Source of the DNA: Pedobacter frigiditerrae
GTDB lineage: Bacteria > Bacteroidota > Bacteroidia > Sphingobacteriales > Sphingobacteriaceae
Assembly: GCF_032678705.1 (NCBI RefSeq)
Contig: NZ_JAVTSS010000001.1
Span: forward strand, 806,001 to 870,000
Length of the DNA stretch: 64,000 nt
Direction: 5' to 3'
Shown one piece after another: positions 1 through 8,959 of this stretch. The translations under genes were made by a program, and so were the position numbers. A model generated the notes under the pieces. It was not told the origin of the DNA. It ran no database searches and was given only the letters and a program-made list of their open reading frames with translations. Each line of letters opens with the position of its first letter. Positions within the stretch are counted from its first letter, which is position 1.

Positions 1-125
1 TCGGCCACATAAAAAGCAATATGGTTTAAGCTTGCAGGTTTTGCTTGGGCATTGTCTTGAGCAAAAGAAGTAAAGGGAAAGCTAAGACAGCAGGTAATGG
101 CAATAAGGAAGTGGCTTGATTTCAT
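1..125 (-). CDS. Secreted VOC (glyoxalase-fold) protein, N-terminal fragment
   Basis: Reading the minus strand from the ATG at 125 gives a signal peptide (MKSSHFLIAITCCLSFPF, then TSFAQ) followed by DNAQAKPASLNHIAFYVAD, where the window ends. The L-N-H-I-A-F-Y-V pattern is the first beta strand typical of the vicinal oxygen chelate superfamily (glyoxalase / dioxygenase fold), whose His usually binds metal. Only about 41 residues are visible, so the reaction cannot be told. An exported VOC protein is not a recognised pectin enzyme, so this gene probably marks the left boundary of the PUL. It diverges from the GH2 gene at 532. Confidence 0.6.
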   Translation of the reverse strand, partial: MKSSHFLIAITCCLSFPFTSFAQDNAQAKPASLNHIAFYVA

Positions 126-460
126 ATGAGATTTTAAATGCTTTGGGAATAAATATAGTTAAATCTTAAATGATATCTGCCCAATTATTATCAGGACAGG
201 CTCTCGCTGGCTGCGTTATATGACGATTCTTGTTTGAATTAAGAAATCCTTCGACAGGGTTAGGATGAAAAAACTACTTTAAGGTTAATTCTAAGGAGCT
301 CTTTGTGTTCTAAGGTGGTAGAAAAGAATGTAAGATGGGAAATCTAATACGGAAAATGGAAAAATAACTATCATGTAAAACAAGCCATCATCACCTTAAT
401 TAATAAAATTTCAACTGCTAAGATGTTCTTAGATGGTAAATTAGACGTATTTTCCTCATA
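126..460. other. Intergenic region between divergent genes
   Basis: No ORF with coding character is visible. Around 181-260 there are fragments of dispersed repeats seen elsewhere in the window: a GCTGCGTTATATGACG-like piece resembling the right arm of the dyad ending at 54741, and a TCCTTCGACAGGG piece resembling the Tcnttcgac repeats. The promoter for the left-hand minus gene must lie here but I cannot place it. Confidence 0.4.
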
Positions 461-516
461 ACAGTACAGTACAGTTTTTTTAGATAAAATGGTCAGATTT
501 AAGCTCAAAACCAAAT
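461..516 (+). promoter_or_regulatory. Direct-repeat operator plus CCAAAT box upstream of the GH2 gene
   Basis: ACAGTACAGT-ACAGTT (461-476) is the most divergent of eight 10-bp-period direct repeats of consensus rCAGGA-yNNT-ACAGGA. A CCAAAT box lies at 511-516, 50 bp after the repeat start and 16 bp before the ATG at 532. The -7 region near 494-501 only loosely resembles TAnnTTTG. Because the half-sites read ACAGTA/ACAGTT rather than ACAGGA, this could be a weaker site. Confidence 0.55.
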
Positions 517-531
517 AACCTAAGGACTACA

Positions 532-2973
532 ATGATTACTTTAAAAAAGTCAATTTTCAGCGCTGTAATATTTATTTCGGTAAGCTTTTTTCCTCTACTA
601 TCCTCGGCACAATTAACTAAATCTATTTTATTGGAAAATGGATGGAAGTTTTCAAAAGGAGATTTTCCTAGTGCTGCTCAAATTAATTTTAATGATAAAG
701 CTTGGCAAACTGTAACTGTGCCACACGATTGGGCAATTTATGGGCCGTTTGATGAAAATAACGACTTGCAAATCACTAAGATTACTCAAAATAACGAAAC
801 CAAGGAAACCAGAAAAACCGGTAGGACAGGTGCTTTACCTTATATGGGCATTGGCTGGTATCGTACCACATTTACAGTTCCTACAGTATCTAGTAATGAT
901 GAAGTAACGCTAATGTTTGATGGGGTAATGAGCAATTCCTCCATCTATGTTAACGGTAAGGAAGTTGGCAATTGGCCTTATGGATATAGCTCTTTTCAAT
1001 TTAATATCTCGTCTTACATCATTAAGGGAAAGCCAAATACTTTAAGTGTTAGGGTTGATAATAAACCATTGTCATCTAGATGGTATCCTGGAGCAGGAAT
1101 TTATAGAAATGTACATTTGATTGTTAAAAATAAGACCAATCTTAAAACCTGGGGTACATTTGTCACAACACCAGAAATATCAGCCAATGCTGCAAAAGTA
1201 TATGTGAAAACGAAGTTATCTGATAGTTTGGTTAAAGGTTTTAAATTGGTTTATAATGTACTTGGCTCAAAAGGAGCATTGTTAATTAGTGGTTCTGCTG
1301 TAGATAAAAATGAAATAGATTTAAATCTTAAAAACCCGAAATTATGGTCGCCAGAAAGCCCAACGCTTTACACCTTGGTTACTAAATTATATTTAAACAA
1401 TGTATTAACCGATCAACAACAAACCAAGTTCGGTGTTAGAAAAGCTGAGTTTAAGCGTGAAACTGGCTTTTGGTTAAATGATAAAAATGTAAAGTTCAAA
1501 GGCGTTTGTTTACATCATGATTTAGGCCCACTGGGTACAGCGGTAAATGTTTCCGCCATGCGCCGACAATTAATTTTATTAAAAGATTTAGGCTGTAATT
1601 CGATTCGCACCTCACACAATCCGGTAGCACCTGAGTTTTTAGATTTATGCGATGAAATGGGATTTCTAGTAATCGAAGAGACATTTGATGAGTGGAAAAG
1701 AGGGAAAATGAAAAATGGTTATCATAACTTTTTCGATAAGTGGGCGGAGAAGGACGTAACCAATATGATTGAAAGAGACCGAAATCATCCAAGTATTATC
1801 ATGTGGAGTATCGGCAATGAAGTGCCTGACCAAGACAATAAAGAAGGTTATAAAATCATTACCTATCTTCAAGATATTTGCCACAAAGCAGACCCAACCA
1901 GATTGGTAACAGCTGGAATGGACCGTATTAATTCTGCATTAAAAAACAATTTTGCGGCTACTTTAGATGTTCCTGGATTTAATTACAAACCGAAACAATA
2001 TTTCGAAGCGTATAAAAAATTACCACAAGGATTTCTTTATGGCTCAGAAACTGCATCAACGGTTAGTTCAAGAGGCGTTTACCATTTTCCAGTAAAGATG
2101 GGCAAGGATATTCATCATCCAGATAATCAAAGTTCATCTTACGATTTAGAGTTTTGTAATTGGTCTCAAGTTCCAGATGATGAGTGGGCGGTTCAAGATA
2201 CAACGGCTTATTCTGCTGGTGAATTTGTTTGGACAGGTTTTGATTATTTAGGAGAACCTACGCCCTATGATGATTATTGGCCATCGAGAAGTTCTTATTT
2301 TGGTATTTACGATTTAGCTGGCTTACCTAAGGATAGGTTTTATTTATATAGAAGCCGATGGAAACCAGAAGAAAAAACATTGCATTTATTACCACATTGG
2401 AACTGGGAAGGTAAAGAAGGTCAGAATGTTCCAGTTTTCTGTTATACTAATTATCCTTCGGCAGAGTTATTTGTAAATGGAAAAAGTATGGGTGTGCAGA
2501 AAAAAAGCAATTTGAATAACCAAACTCGTTACCGTTTAATGTGGAATGATGTGGTTTACCAAAAGGGAAGTTTAAAAGTTGTAGCTTATGATGAAAATGG
2601 AAAAGCTGTGGCTACTGAAGAAGTTAAAACTGCAGGCGCACCACATCACTTAAAATTAATGGCAGACCGAAAACAGTTAAGCGCAAATGGTAAAGATTTA
2701 TCTTTTGTAACGATTAGCGTGGTAGATAAGGATGGGAATCTTTGTCCGACTGCAACGGATAATTTAATGTTTAAAGTGACTGGAGTAGGAAAATATCGTG
2801 CGGCTTGCAATGGCGATGCTACTTCTTTACAATTATTTCATCAACCAGAAATGAAAGCTTTTAGCGGAATGGCAGTTGCGATTGTAGAAAGCTCAAAAAT
2901 AAAAGGAAGTATCAATTTACAAGTTAGCGCTAAAGGTTTGCCAAGCGCTGTTATTACACTAAACTCTAAATAA
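532..2973 (+). CDS. GH2 beta-galactosidase-type exo-glycosidase, secreted
   Basis: A family GH2 retaining glycosidase of 813 residues, probably removing beta-linked galactose from galactan side chains of RG-I in the periplasm. The signal peptide ends near SSAQ (residue 27). A sugar-binding jelly roll (about 30-200) is followed by an Ig-like sandwich (about 205-305). The TIM barrel starts at GFWLNDKNVKFKGVCLHHD and holds the acid/base Glu430 in MWSIGNEVPD and the probable nucleophile Glu507 in LYGSETAS. C-terminal beta domains include a DUF4982-like stretch near 640-715 (SAELFVNGKSMG). The ATG at 532 fits both the signal peptide and the CCAAAT box at 511. It is a paralogue of the GH2 at 24566. 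Family is certain; the exact sugar (galactose versus glucuronic acid or arabinopyranose) is inferred from context. Confidence 0.9.
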   Translation: MITLKKSIFSAVIFISVSFFPLLSSAQLTKSILLENGWKFSKGDFPSAAQINFNDKAWQTVTVPHDWAIYGPFDENNDLQITKITQNNETKETRKTGRTGALPYMGIGWYRTTFTVPTVSSNDEVTLMFDGVMSNSSIYVNGKEVGNWPYGYSSFQFNISSYIIKGKPNTLSVRVDNKPLSSRWYPGAGIYRNVHLIVKNKTNLKTWGTFVTTPEISANAAKVYVKTKLSDSLVKGFKLVYNVLGSKGALLISGSAVDKNEIDLNLKNPKLWSPESPTLYTLVTKLYLNNVLTDQQQTKFGVRKAEFKRETGFWLNDKNVKFKGVCLHHDLGPLGTAVNVSAMRRQLILLKDLGCNSIRTSHNPVAPEFLDLCDEMGFLVIEETFDEWKRGKMKNGYHNFFDKWAEKDVTNMIERDRNHPSIIMWSIGNEVPDQDNKEGYKIITYLQDICHKADPTRLVTAGMDRINSALKNNFAATLDVPGFNYKPKQYFEAYKKLPQGFLYGSETASTVSSRGVYHFPVKMGKDIHHPDNQSSSYDLEFCNWSQVPDDEWAVQDTTAYSAGEFVWTGFDYLGEPTPYDDYWPSRSSYFGIYDLAGLPKDRFYLYRSRWKPEEKTLHLLPHWNWEGKEGQNVPVFCYTNYPSAELFVNGKSMGVQKKSNLNNQTRYRLMWNDVVYQKGSLKVVAYDENGKAVATEEVKTAGAPHHLKLMADRKQLSANGKDLSFVTISVVDKDGNLCPTATDNLMFKVTGVGKYRAACNGDATSLQLFHQPEMKAFSGMAVAIVESSKIKGSINLQVSAKGLPSAVITLNSK

Positions 2974-3027
2974 TTAAAATTGTAGTCAAATCAAATATTT
3001 TATTAGTAAAATAAAATCATAGTTAAG

Positions 3028-3118
3028 AAACACCCCGGTCTTCGACCACCCCTCTAAAAGAGGGGAATTGCAACCTTCATTCCCCTCCTTTGGAGGGGTG
3101 CCTGAAAGGCGGGTGGTA
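3028..3118. repeat. GC-rich dyad repeat, copy 1
   Basis: A compound palindrome between two co-directional genes. The hairpin CCCCTCTAAAAGAGGGG is followed by CCCCTCCTTTGGAGGGG, and both are enclosed by ACCACCC and GGGTGGT arms. A near-identical copy lies at 33658-33749. It resembles REP/BIME-type elements and could act on mRNA stability or as a partial terminator. Confidence 0.75.
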
Positions 3119-3168
3119 TTTTAAACTTAAAATAGTTCCTATATTTTGATATATAATATAAAACATTT

Positions 3169-4491
3169 ATGAACACTATTTATAAAATAACTTTTGCCTT
3201 ACTGCTACTGTCAAATAATTTATTTGCGCAGACAAAAACGGATTACAAATTTGCTTTCGGTTCTGGAAAGAAAGCTAAAGGTTACATTAAAGTGCTACCA
3301 AGCGATGCCTACAGCAAAGAGAAAGGTTATGGGTTTGATTTTGATTCGAAAGTAGTTGAAGGTGATAGGGGTGGTAAGTCTTACCAAAAAGGAGATTTAA
3401 TAAAAAGCGATAAGCCATTTTATTTCTCGGTGGCAGTACCAGAAGGAAATTACAAAATCACGGTTACCTTTGGGGATTTAAAAGTAGCATCTGAAAGTAC
3501 AGTTAAAGCAGAATCTAGAAGATTGATGTTGGAAAATGTGAAGACTTCTGCAGTACAATACACCACTAAAACTTTTATTGTAAACGTTAAAAATAAAAAT
3601 ATAACCGGTGGACAAGTAGTTGGCTTAAAGCCAAGGGAATTAACCAAGTTGGATTGGGATGATAAATTGACCTTAGAATTTGATTTAAATACCCATTTGA
3701 ATTCATTAGAAATTACAAAAGTTGAAGACCAAATCACTGTTTTCTTGGCAGGAAATTCGACTGTTGTTAATCAGGATGATGAACCTTGGGCATCTTGGGG
3801 ACAAATGGTGACGCGTTTCTTTAAACCTGGAGTTGCCATCGCCAATCACGCTGAATCTGGCTTAACCTTAGGCTCTTTTTTAGGTAGTAGGAGGTTAGCA
3901 AAAGTTTTAAGCATAATGAAACCAGGCGATTATCTTTTTATAGAGTTCGGTCATAACGACCAAAAAGATAAAGGACCTAACGATGGCGCTTTTAAATCTT
4001 ATACAGAACGTTTAAAAACCTTTGTAAGTGAAACAAAAAAGAAAGGTGGTATTCCTGTAATTGTTACTTCAACAAGTCGTAGGTCTTTCGGTGCTGATGG
4101 AAAAATAACTAACTCTCTTGGTGATTTTCCTGCTGCGGCTCGTAAGGTTGCTGAAGATGAAAAAGTAGCGCTGATAGATTTAAATGCGATGACAACTGAG
4201 CTTTTTAACGCATTAGGTGAGGAAAATTCTAAAAAGGCTTTTGTGCATTATCCAGCAAATAGTTATCCTGGACAAACCAAAGCATTGGCAGATAATACGC
4301 ACTTTAATCCTTATGGTGCTTATGAAATTGCGCAATGCATTATTTTGGGTATCAAACAGCAAAACTTAGGTATAGCTAAATTTTTAGTAGATGATTTGCC
4401 GGCGTTTAATCCATCAAAACCTGATGATGTAAACAAATGGAAATGGCCAGAAAGTCCTAAGAGTAGTATTGTTAAACCTGATGGGAACTAA
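3169..4491 (+). CDS. Rhamnogalacturonan acetylesterase-like SGNH hydrolase (CE12 type) with N-terminal beta domain
   Basis: Probably removes acetyl groups from the galacturonic acid of RG-I so that lyases and hydrolases can act. The signal peptide ends at LFAQ (residue 21). Residues 22-185 form a beta-rich, galactose-binding-like domain, and 188-400 form the SGNH hydrolase domain. Block I reads FLAGNSTVV with Ser197 as nucleophile, so the usual GDS is GNS here. Block III is GHND (261-264), and the catalytic pair is Asp375/His378 in DNTHFNPYG. The C-terminal tail (400-440) is Pro/Lys rich. It follows the GH2 gene after a dyad repeat and is probably in the same unit. It differs from the two short CE12 proteins at 27110 and 27981, which lack the N-terminal domain. 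Confidence 0.85.
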   Translation: MNTIYKITFALLLLSNNLFAQTKTDYKFAFGSGKKAKGYIKVLPSDAYSKEKGYGFDFDSKVVEGDRGGKSYQKGDLIKSDKPFYFSVAVPEGNYKITVTFGDLKVASESTVKAESRRLMLENVKTSAVQYTTKTFIVNVKNKNITGGQVVGLKPRELTKLDWDDKLTLEFDLNTHLNSLEITKVEDQITVFLAGNSTVVNQDDEPWASWGQMVTRFFKPGVAIANHAESGLTLGSFLGSRRLAKVLSIMKPGDYLFIEFGHNDQKDKGPNDGAFKSYTERLKTFVSETKKKGGIPVIVTSTSRRSFGADGKITNSLGDFPAAARKVAEDEKVALIDLNAMTTELFNALGEENSKKAFVHYPANSYPGQTKALADNTHFNPYGAYEIAQCIILGIKQQNLGIAKFLVDDLPAFNPSKPDDVNKWKWPESPKSSIVKPDGN

Positions 4492-5267
4492 ATAGTTTGT
4501 CATTCCGAGGAACGAGGAATCTATTTAAGGAGTTGAATTAGATAGATTCTTTCCCGAAAAGTCGGGACAAGCTGCTGCGCTACCGATGTAAAATCGGTAC
4601 AAGTTCTGAATGACAAAAATGATTTGGTTCCAGTTTTCAGTTGGCAATTCCAGTTCAACACTCTAACAAATCCTCTGATAATATCAATAAAGTTATGCTC
4701 AATCGGCTCTAGACCGTTTGCGTCATTGCAAGGCACTGCCTGTCCCGACTTCTCCTATCGTGTGGACACAAATATTGGTTTCTTTTTTGCCTCTATGCCG
4801 GCAGGCATCAAACTTTTGAAGCATCAAAAGTATGCAAAAATGCTTGTCAATCCCGCTAGGTGCCTTTTCACGGGCCCTTGCTCATCAAAAAAACAGCGGC
4901 ACTTTGTTTTGTTCGTAACTGATAAATGAAAGTCAGTACAAGAATGAGCACAAAACCACTGCGTTTGAGGTTTGTTAGTGCTGGTTTTTCTATTGTGCTA
5001 CTGTTTTTTTGATTGGGCTGGCACTGGGGATTGACGGTCGTGCTTGGCTAGAGACACCAATATTATGAACGGAACCTTGCATAGTCCAAAAAGCAATGAG
5101 CAAAAAAGATGTATCCACACGATAGGACTTCTCGGGAAAGCAATCTCCCCCTTTGCAATGGCGTAAAATCTGAAAGGAGATTGCTTCGGACGATGAAAAA
5201 TCGATCCTCGCAATGACGAATCTTTTTTAATAATAGCAATTCAGCTATCCTACAATTTAACAATCCA
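4492..5267. repeat. Gene-free mosaic of dispersed repeats between convergent genes
   Basis: No convincing gene is visible. Residues 4499-4614 form a dyad (GTCATTC at the left, GAATGAC at the right, with inner GAATCTA/TAGATTC arms). TCCTATCGTGTGGA at 4753-4766 is perfectly inverted as TCCACACGATAGGA at 5114-5127, enclosing about 350 bp that could be a decayed insertion. Residues 5129-5219 contain GCAATCT/AGATTGC arms and the CCTCGCAATGACG motif shared with the dyad at 26960-27057. Short open frames crossing this area have the composition of repeats, not of genes. Confidence 0.6.
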
Positions 5268-7613
5268 TTACTTCATCAACCTTACTTCATAAATATTAGC
5301 AACCTGCGATTTATTTTGCGCAACAAATTTCACTTCCATTTTTTCCTTCCTTAAAAAGGCAGGGATTTCATATTCAACTTCGTAAAAACCATCACCTTTA
5401 CTACCATCTAAGTTTACGGTGGTCATTATAATTTTGTTGATATAAACCTCAAAGTTCTTGTTTTTATCTTTGCCATATAAGGTTAGGCGAAGCTTGCTTG
5501 CATTTAATTTGGGGTTATTTAATTCATAGCTAAACCAATCTTTGCTATTTCTAAAATGCCTTTCCAAGAAAGTTCCATTTTCTGTTTGTTCGCCTTTAAA
5601 ATTATGATCAGATTCTGGTTGCTGCTCGCCTGTGTTAATCACATCTACCGTTTGTGCATCGAGTTCATTTTTTGTCTTTTCAATTTTATTGATATAAGCT
5701 ACTTTTTCCTGCAAACCTGCCTCATTTGTATATGGCCAATATAGCATATACCTACTACCTTGTATCTCATAAAATGGAACAAGCTTTAGGTTTTTATATT
5801 GAGCTTGATAGATTAAATTACTAGCATTAAACTGCATATTGGTAGCGCCAGATTTAATTTTTGTAGCCAAATTATCCTTCGAGCCAACAATTAATGGAGC
5901 CTTATCTATTGGAAATAATGTTTCTGAAGCTATGTGTCCCATCCTGCTTCCATCCGCTATTAATTTTTTAGGTTTTAAGGTATCTATTTCCGAGGCAAGT
6001 ACAATTGGTCCGTGTAAAAAAGAAACCCAGTTAGATTGGTCGGGTAAAAATTCAGTGGACGTGTGCATTGGTAAAGTGATGTTTACCACATCTCCAGTTT
6101 TCCATAAACGATAAATGCTAGCATAACCAGCAGCATTTTTTGTTACGACCTGCTTTTTCCCATTTATAAAGATGGTTAAAGTGTTATTGGTAACCCAAGC
6201 AGGGTAACGGAAATTAATGGCAAACGAACTTGGTTTATTAATCTTTACACTAAGCTTTGAAGTTTCTGAATTTGGGAAAGTAGTTTGTTGTGTAATACTC
6301 AACCCTTTTTCTTTCCAGTTTAAGGTTGATGGGATATAAAGATTCACAAATAAATCAGTTTTACTGTGGGCATAAATCAGCTCGCCATATTTAGCATGGT
6401 TTTCTAATCCAGAGCCTACACAACACCAAAAACCTTCTTGAGCGTTAGAATAAACCCTATAATGCCCTGGTCTAATCGGTGTAAAATAGACAAAACCACC
6501 AGTTTTACTTTGAGAACTTAAAATGTGATTATATAAAGTTCTTTCATAATAATCTACATAATTAGCGCTTGGATTAGCCAAAAATAACTGCTTGGTTAAT
6601 CTTAGCATGTTATAAGAGTTACAAGTCTCTGGACCTTCTCTCGAATCTATCATCGATGAAAAATTATTAATAGGATTAAAGTGCTCTCTTACACTGTTTC
6701 CGCCAATGGAAATTGTTCTGTTTTTTACCACAGTTTGCCAGAAAAAATATGCTGCATTTGCCCAAGTTGCATCGTTAGCTACTTTAGCAACTTGTTCAAA
6801 ACCAATTACTTTTGGTATCTGCGTATTTGCATGTAGCCCGTTTAAGGCATCTTTTTGATTGAGTAAGGGATTAAGAATTGATAAATCGGAAAACTTTTTA
6901 GCTAGCGCTAAATACTTTTTATCGCCAGTAATGGCTGCAACATTCGCGAAAATTTCATTTAAACCGCCGTGTTCACTTTTTAGCATTTCCTGAACTTGAG
7001 CATCAGATAAATTTTCCACCAAGTCAATGCACCAATCTGTTAATTTAATGAGGATGTTTTTAGCTTTTAAATTGCCTGTAACGGCATAAGCATCATATAA
7101 GCCGTTATAGATTTTATGAATGTTGTACAATGGCACCCATTTGCCATTCAGCGAAAAGCTGTTGGCTCTAATTTTTCCATGTTTAATCTCTTCCCAAATT
7201 GCTTTACCACCCGGTACGCCACCAACATAGCCATTGCCATTTTTAACTTGACATTTTTCAAGTTCACTGATTACATAATCTATCTTTTCTTTCACTTTAA
7301 CATCAGCTGTAGAACCATACATTAACGACAAAGCAGATAAATAGTGACCAGCCATGTGTCCATCTAAACCTGTGTTTTCCCAGTTGCCATATTGTTCTGC
7401 TTTTGTAGGTAAACCTGCATCTTTTAAATAGGGTGCTAACAAACGATCTGGGTTTAGCGATAACATATAGGCTAAATCCGTTTGTTGTGCCGCTTTAAAA
7501 GGTCCGTCGAGTAAACGAACTTCATTTAAGCTAAAGGCTTGCAGTTTATCTTGCCCGAAAGCAAAATTTACAGTAAATGATAATAAGGCACAAATGATAA
7601 GTTTCTTTGTCAT
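5268..7613 (-). CDS. GH127 beta-L-arabinofuranosidase, secreted
   Basis: A 781-residue family GH127 (DUF1680) protein expected to release beta-L-arabinofuranose from arabinan ends or arabinosylated glycans. The signal peptide ends at NFAFGQ (residue 21). The (alpha/alpha)6 barrel covers about 30-430. It contains the putative acid/base Glu310 (GGNSVREHF) and a cysteine nucleophile/zinc site matching the family pattern: Glu329 and Cys331 in EGPETC, and Cys397-Cys398 in GFWCCVGSG. Beta-sandwich domains follow, and a C-terminal module (about 640-781, NPKLNASKLRLTLYG, ending in YEVRLMK) looks like a carbohydrate-binding sandwich. It lies on the minus strand downstream of the GH43/GH51 genes, but a 373-bp gap holding dyads suggests its own promoter. 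Confidence 0.92.
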   Translation of the reverse strand: MTKKLIICALLSFTVNFAFGQDKLQAFSLNEVRLLDGPFKAAQQTDLAYMLSLNPDRLLAPYLKDAGLPTKAEQYGNWENTGLDGHMAGHYLSALSLMYGSTADVKVKEKIDYVISELEKCQVKNGNGYVGGVPGGKAIWEEIKHGKIRANSFSLNGKWVPLYNIHKIYNGLYDAYAVTGNLKAKNILIKLTDWCIDLVENLSDAQVQEMLKSEHGGLNEIFANVAAITGDKKYLALAKKFSDLSILNPLLNQKDALNGLHANTQIPKVIGFEQVAKVANDATWANAAYFFWQTVVKNRTISIGGNSVREHFNPINNFSSMIDSREGPETCNSYNMLRLTKQLFLANPSANYVDYYERTLYNHILSSQSKTGGFVYFTPIRPGHYRVYSNAQEGFWCCVGSGLENHAKYGELIYAHSKTDLFVNLYIPSTLNWKEKGLSITQQTTFPNSETSKLSVKINKPSSFAINFRYPAWVTNNTLTIFINGKKQVVTKNAAGYASIYRLWKTGDVVNITLPMHTSTEFLPDQSNWVSFLHGPIVLASEIDTLKPKKLIADGSRMGHIASETLFPIDKAPLIVGSKDNLATKIKSGATNMQFNASNLIYQAQYKNLKLVPFYEIQGSRYMLYWPYTNEAGLQEKVAYINKIEKTKNELDAQTVDVINTGEQQPESDHNFKGEQTENGTFLERHFRNSKDWFSYELNNPKLNASKLRLTLYGKDKNKNFEVYINKIIMTTVNLDGSKGDGFYEVEYEIPAFLRKEKMEVKFVAQNKSQVANIYEVRLMK

Positions 7614-7986
7614 ATTATAAAATTATTTATTTGAAGCCCAATAGAAGTGAAACGATTAAAGTTTGTCCAACTTTCCGCTATATCTTTTTGGCTATCCTTC
7701 GACTACGCTCAGGATGACAGCCAAAAAGGATGTCGCTTCAATTTGGGCTATTTAACTTAAGCTAGTGTTCCATGGGAACTCCCTTGGAGCAAGGAAACCG
7801 TACATAGTTCCTAGAACCTGCATAAAATAAACCTGATTGAACGAAAAGCCCGCATCCCGATTTTTCTTCGGGAGAGGACTTGAAGTGAAAGCGGGACTAG
7901 CTTTGAAATGAAAAACTGTTTTTGCTTTTCAAATAAATCTAATCTTTAACAGCTTCACATCTCACCAACTCCACCACTCACTAATT
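7614..7986. repeat. Intergenic nested palindromes
   Basis: No gene. Two dyads are visible. Residues 7636-7751 have outer arms AGCCCAA/TTTGGGCT and inner arms TTTTTGGCT/AGCCAAAAA around TCCTTCGACTACGCTCAGGATGAC. Residues 7849-7905 have AAGCCCGC/GCGGGACT arms around a TCCCGA-TTCGGGA hairpin. The CTTCGACTACGCTCAG core is shared with the repeats at 22551 and 33462. The region precedes the GH127 start (7613, minus), so its promoter should be in the first 100 bp. Confidence 0.55.
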
Positions 7987-8958
7987 CTAATTAGCCTTTT
8001 TAATCCCTTCTGTTGTCATCACCACACGTTTCATGGTTCCATCTTTGTTATAGTAGAGATAATCTATACAAACAGACCTTCTGTAACTACCACCATCGTT
8101 GTTGATAGCACCATTGTGATAAACGAAATAATCTTTGCCTTTAAAATTGATGATGGCTTGATGGTTGGTGTTTGAGTTGCCAGCAATCTCATTTAAAATG
8201 CCTTTATACTCCCACGGACCAGTCACTTTTTTACTCATGGCATAAACAATTTTTTCGGGAAATTGAGAAGCATACGAAAGATAATACCAGTCTTTTCTTT
8301 TGTGAATCCACGGTGCTTCGGTAAACTCTTTTAAATCTAAGGTTACAATTGGGCCATCCATTTCTATCATGTTCTTTTTTAGCTTTACATAACGGCATTT
8401 CTGATTTCCCCAAAATAAATATGCCTGACCATCATCATCTATGATTACGGATGGGTCAATGTCATCCCAACTGATTTTTACATCAGTTGTCATGTCATTA
8501 GTAATTAAAGCCTTGCCCAATGCATCTTTAAACGGTCCAGTCGGACTATCTGAAACTGCAATGCCAATAGATTTTCCGTGTATGGTGCCGTGAGTTATGG
8601 CCACATACCAATAGAATTTACCATCGCGTTCTATCACTTGGCTGGCCCAGGCATCGTCTTTAGCCCAAGCGAAAGCTTTGGTATCTAATGGAGATTTATG
8701 TTCTTTCCAAGTTACCATATCTGCCGATGAATAAACTAGCCATTCGTGCATTTCATAGCTGTTTTTTGGTGCTTTTGGTACATCATGGCCAGTATATAAA
8801 TAAACAGAATCTTTGTAGACATAAGCAGCAGGGTCTGCCGTATATTTATCGGTAATAATTGGATTACCTGTGGAAACGATTATTTTCTCTTGAGATTTGG
8901 CTATCGATGTGCTAAGGGCAATGGCAATTAAGCCAACAAGTTTAATGTGATAATTCAT
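7987..8958 (-). CDS. GH43 arabinosidase/arabinanase-type enzyme, secreted
   Basis: A single-domain five-bladed beta-propeller of 323 residues. The inverting GH43 triad is visible: base Asp42 (TADPAAYVYKD), pKa modulator Asp168 (WDDIDPSVIIDDDG) and acid Glu214 (FTEAPWIHKRKDWYYL). A signal peptide ends near residue 22 (IAKSQ). GH43 enzymes hydrolyse alpha-L-arabinofuranosyl or beta-xylosyl links. Next to two GH51 and a GH127, arabinan side chains are the likely substrate. The start lies 1 bp after the stop of the GH43-like gene upstream (8960), so the two are almost certainly translated from one mRNA. Exo versus endo action cannot be told from sequence alone. Confidence 0.9.
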   Translation of the reverse strand: MNYHIKLVGLIAIALSTSIAKSQEKIIVSTGNPIITDKYTADPAAYVYKDSVYLYTGHDVPKAPKNSYEMHEWLVYSSADMVTWKEHKSPLDTKAFAWAKDDAWASQVIERDGKFYWYVAITHGTIHGKSIGIAVSDSPTGPFKDALGKALITNDMTTDVKISWDDIDPSVIIDDDGQAYLFWGNQKCRYVKLKKNMIEMDGPIVTLDLKEFTEAPWIHKRKDWYYLSYASQFPEKIVYAMSKKVTGPWEYKGILNEIAGNSNTNHQAIINFKGKDYFVYHNGAINNDGGSYRRSVCIDYLYYNKDGTMKRVVMTTEGIKKAN

Positions 8959-8959
8959 C

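Noticed and set aside
180..200. TCAGGACAGG as a ninth ACAGGA operator
   Set aside because: The two CAGG pieces are 5 bp apart rather than 10, no CCAAAT box follows, and the site is 330 bp from the gene.
2230..2245. ACAGG-like matches inside coding sequence (e.g. GGACAGGTTTTG)
   Set aside because: Single half-sites within genes with no second half at 10 bp; expected by chance.
4624..4929. 101-codon open frame (plus) in the gap after the first esterase
   Set aside because: It crosses the inverted-repeat arms and has no signal, domain or neighbour support. Composition is that of the repeat mosaic.
4998..5263. Two overlapping 66-71 codon frames on the minus strand
   Set aside because: They read through the GCAATCT dyad. 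Frames in such palindromes are open by chance.
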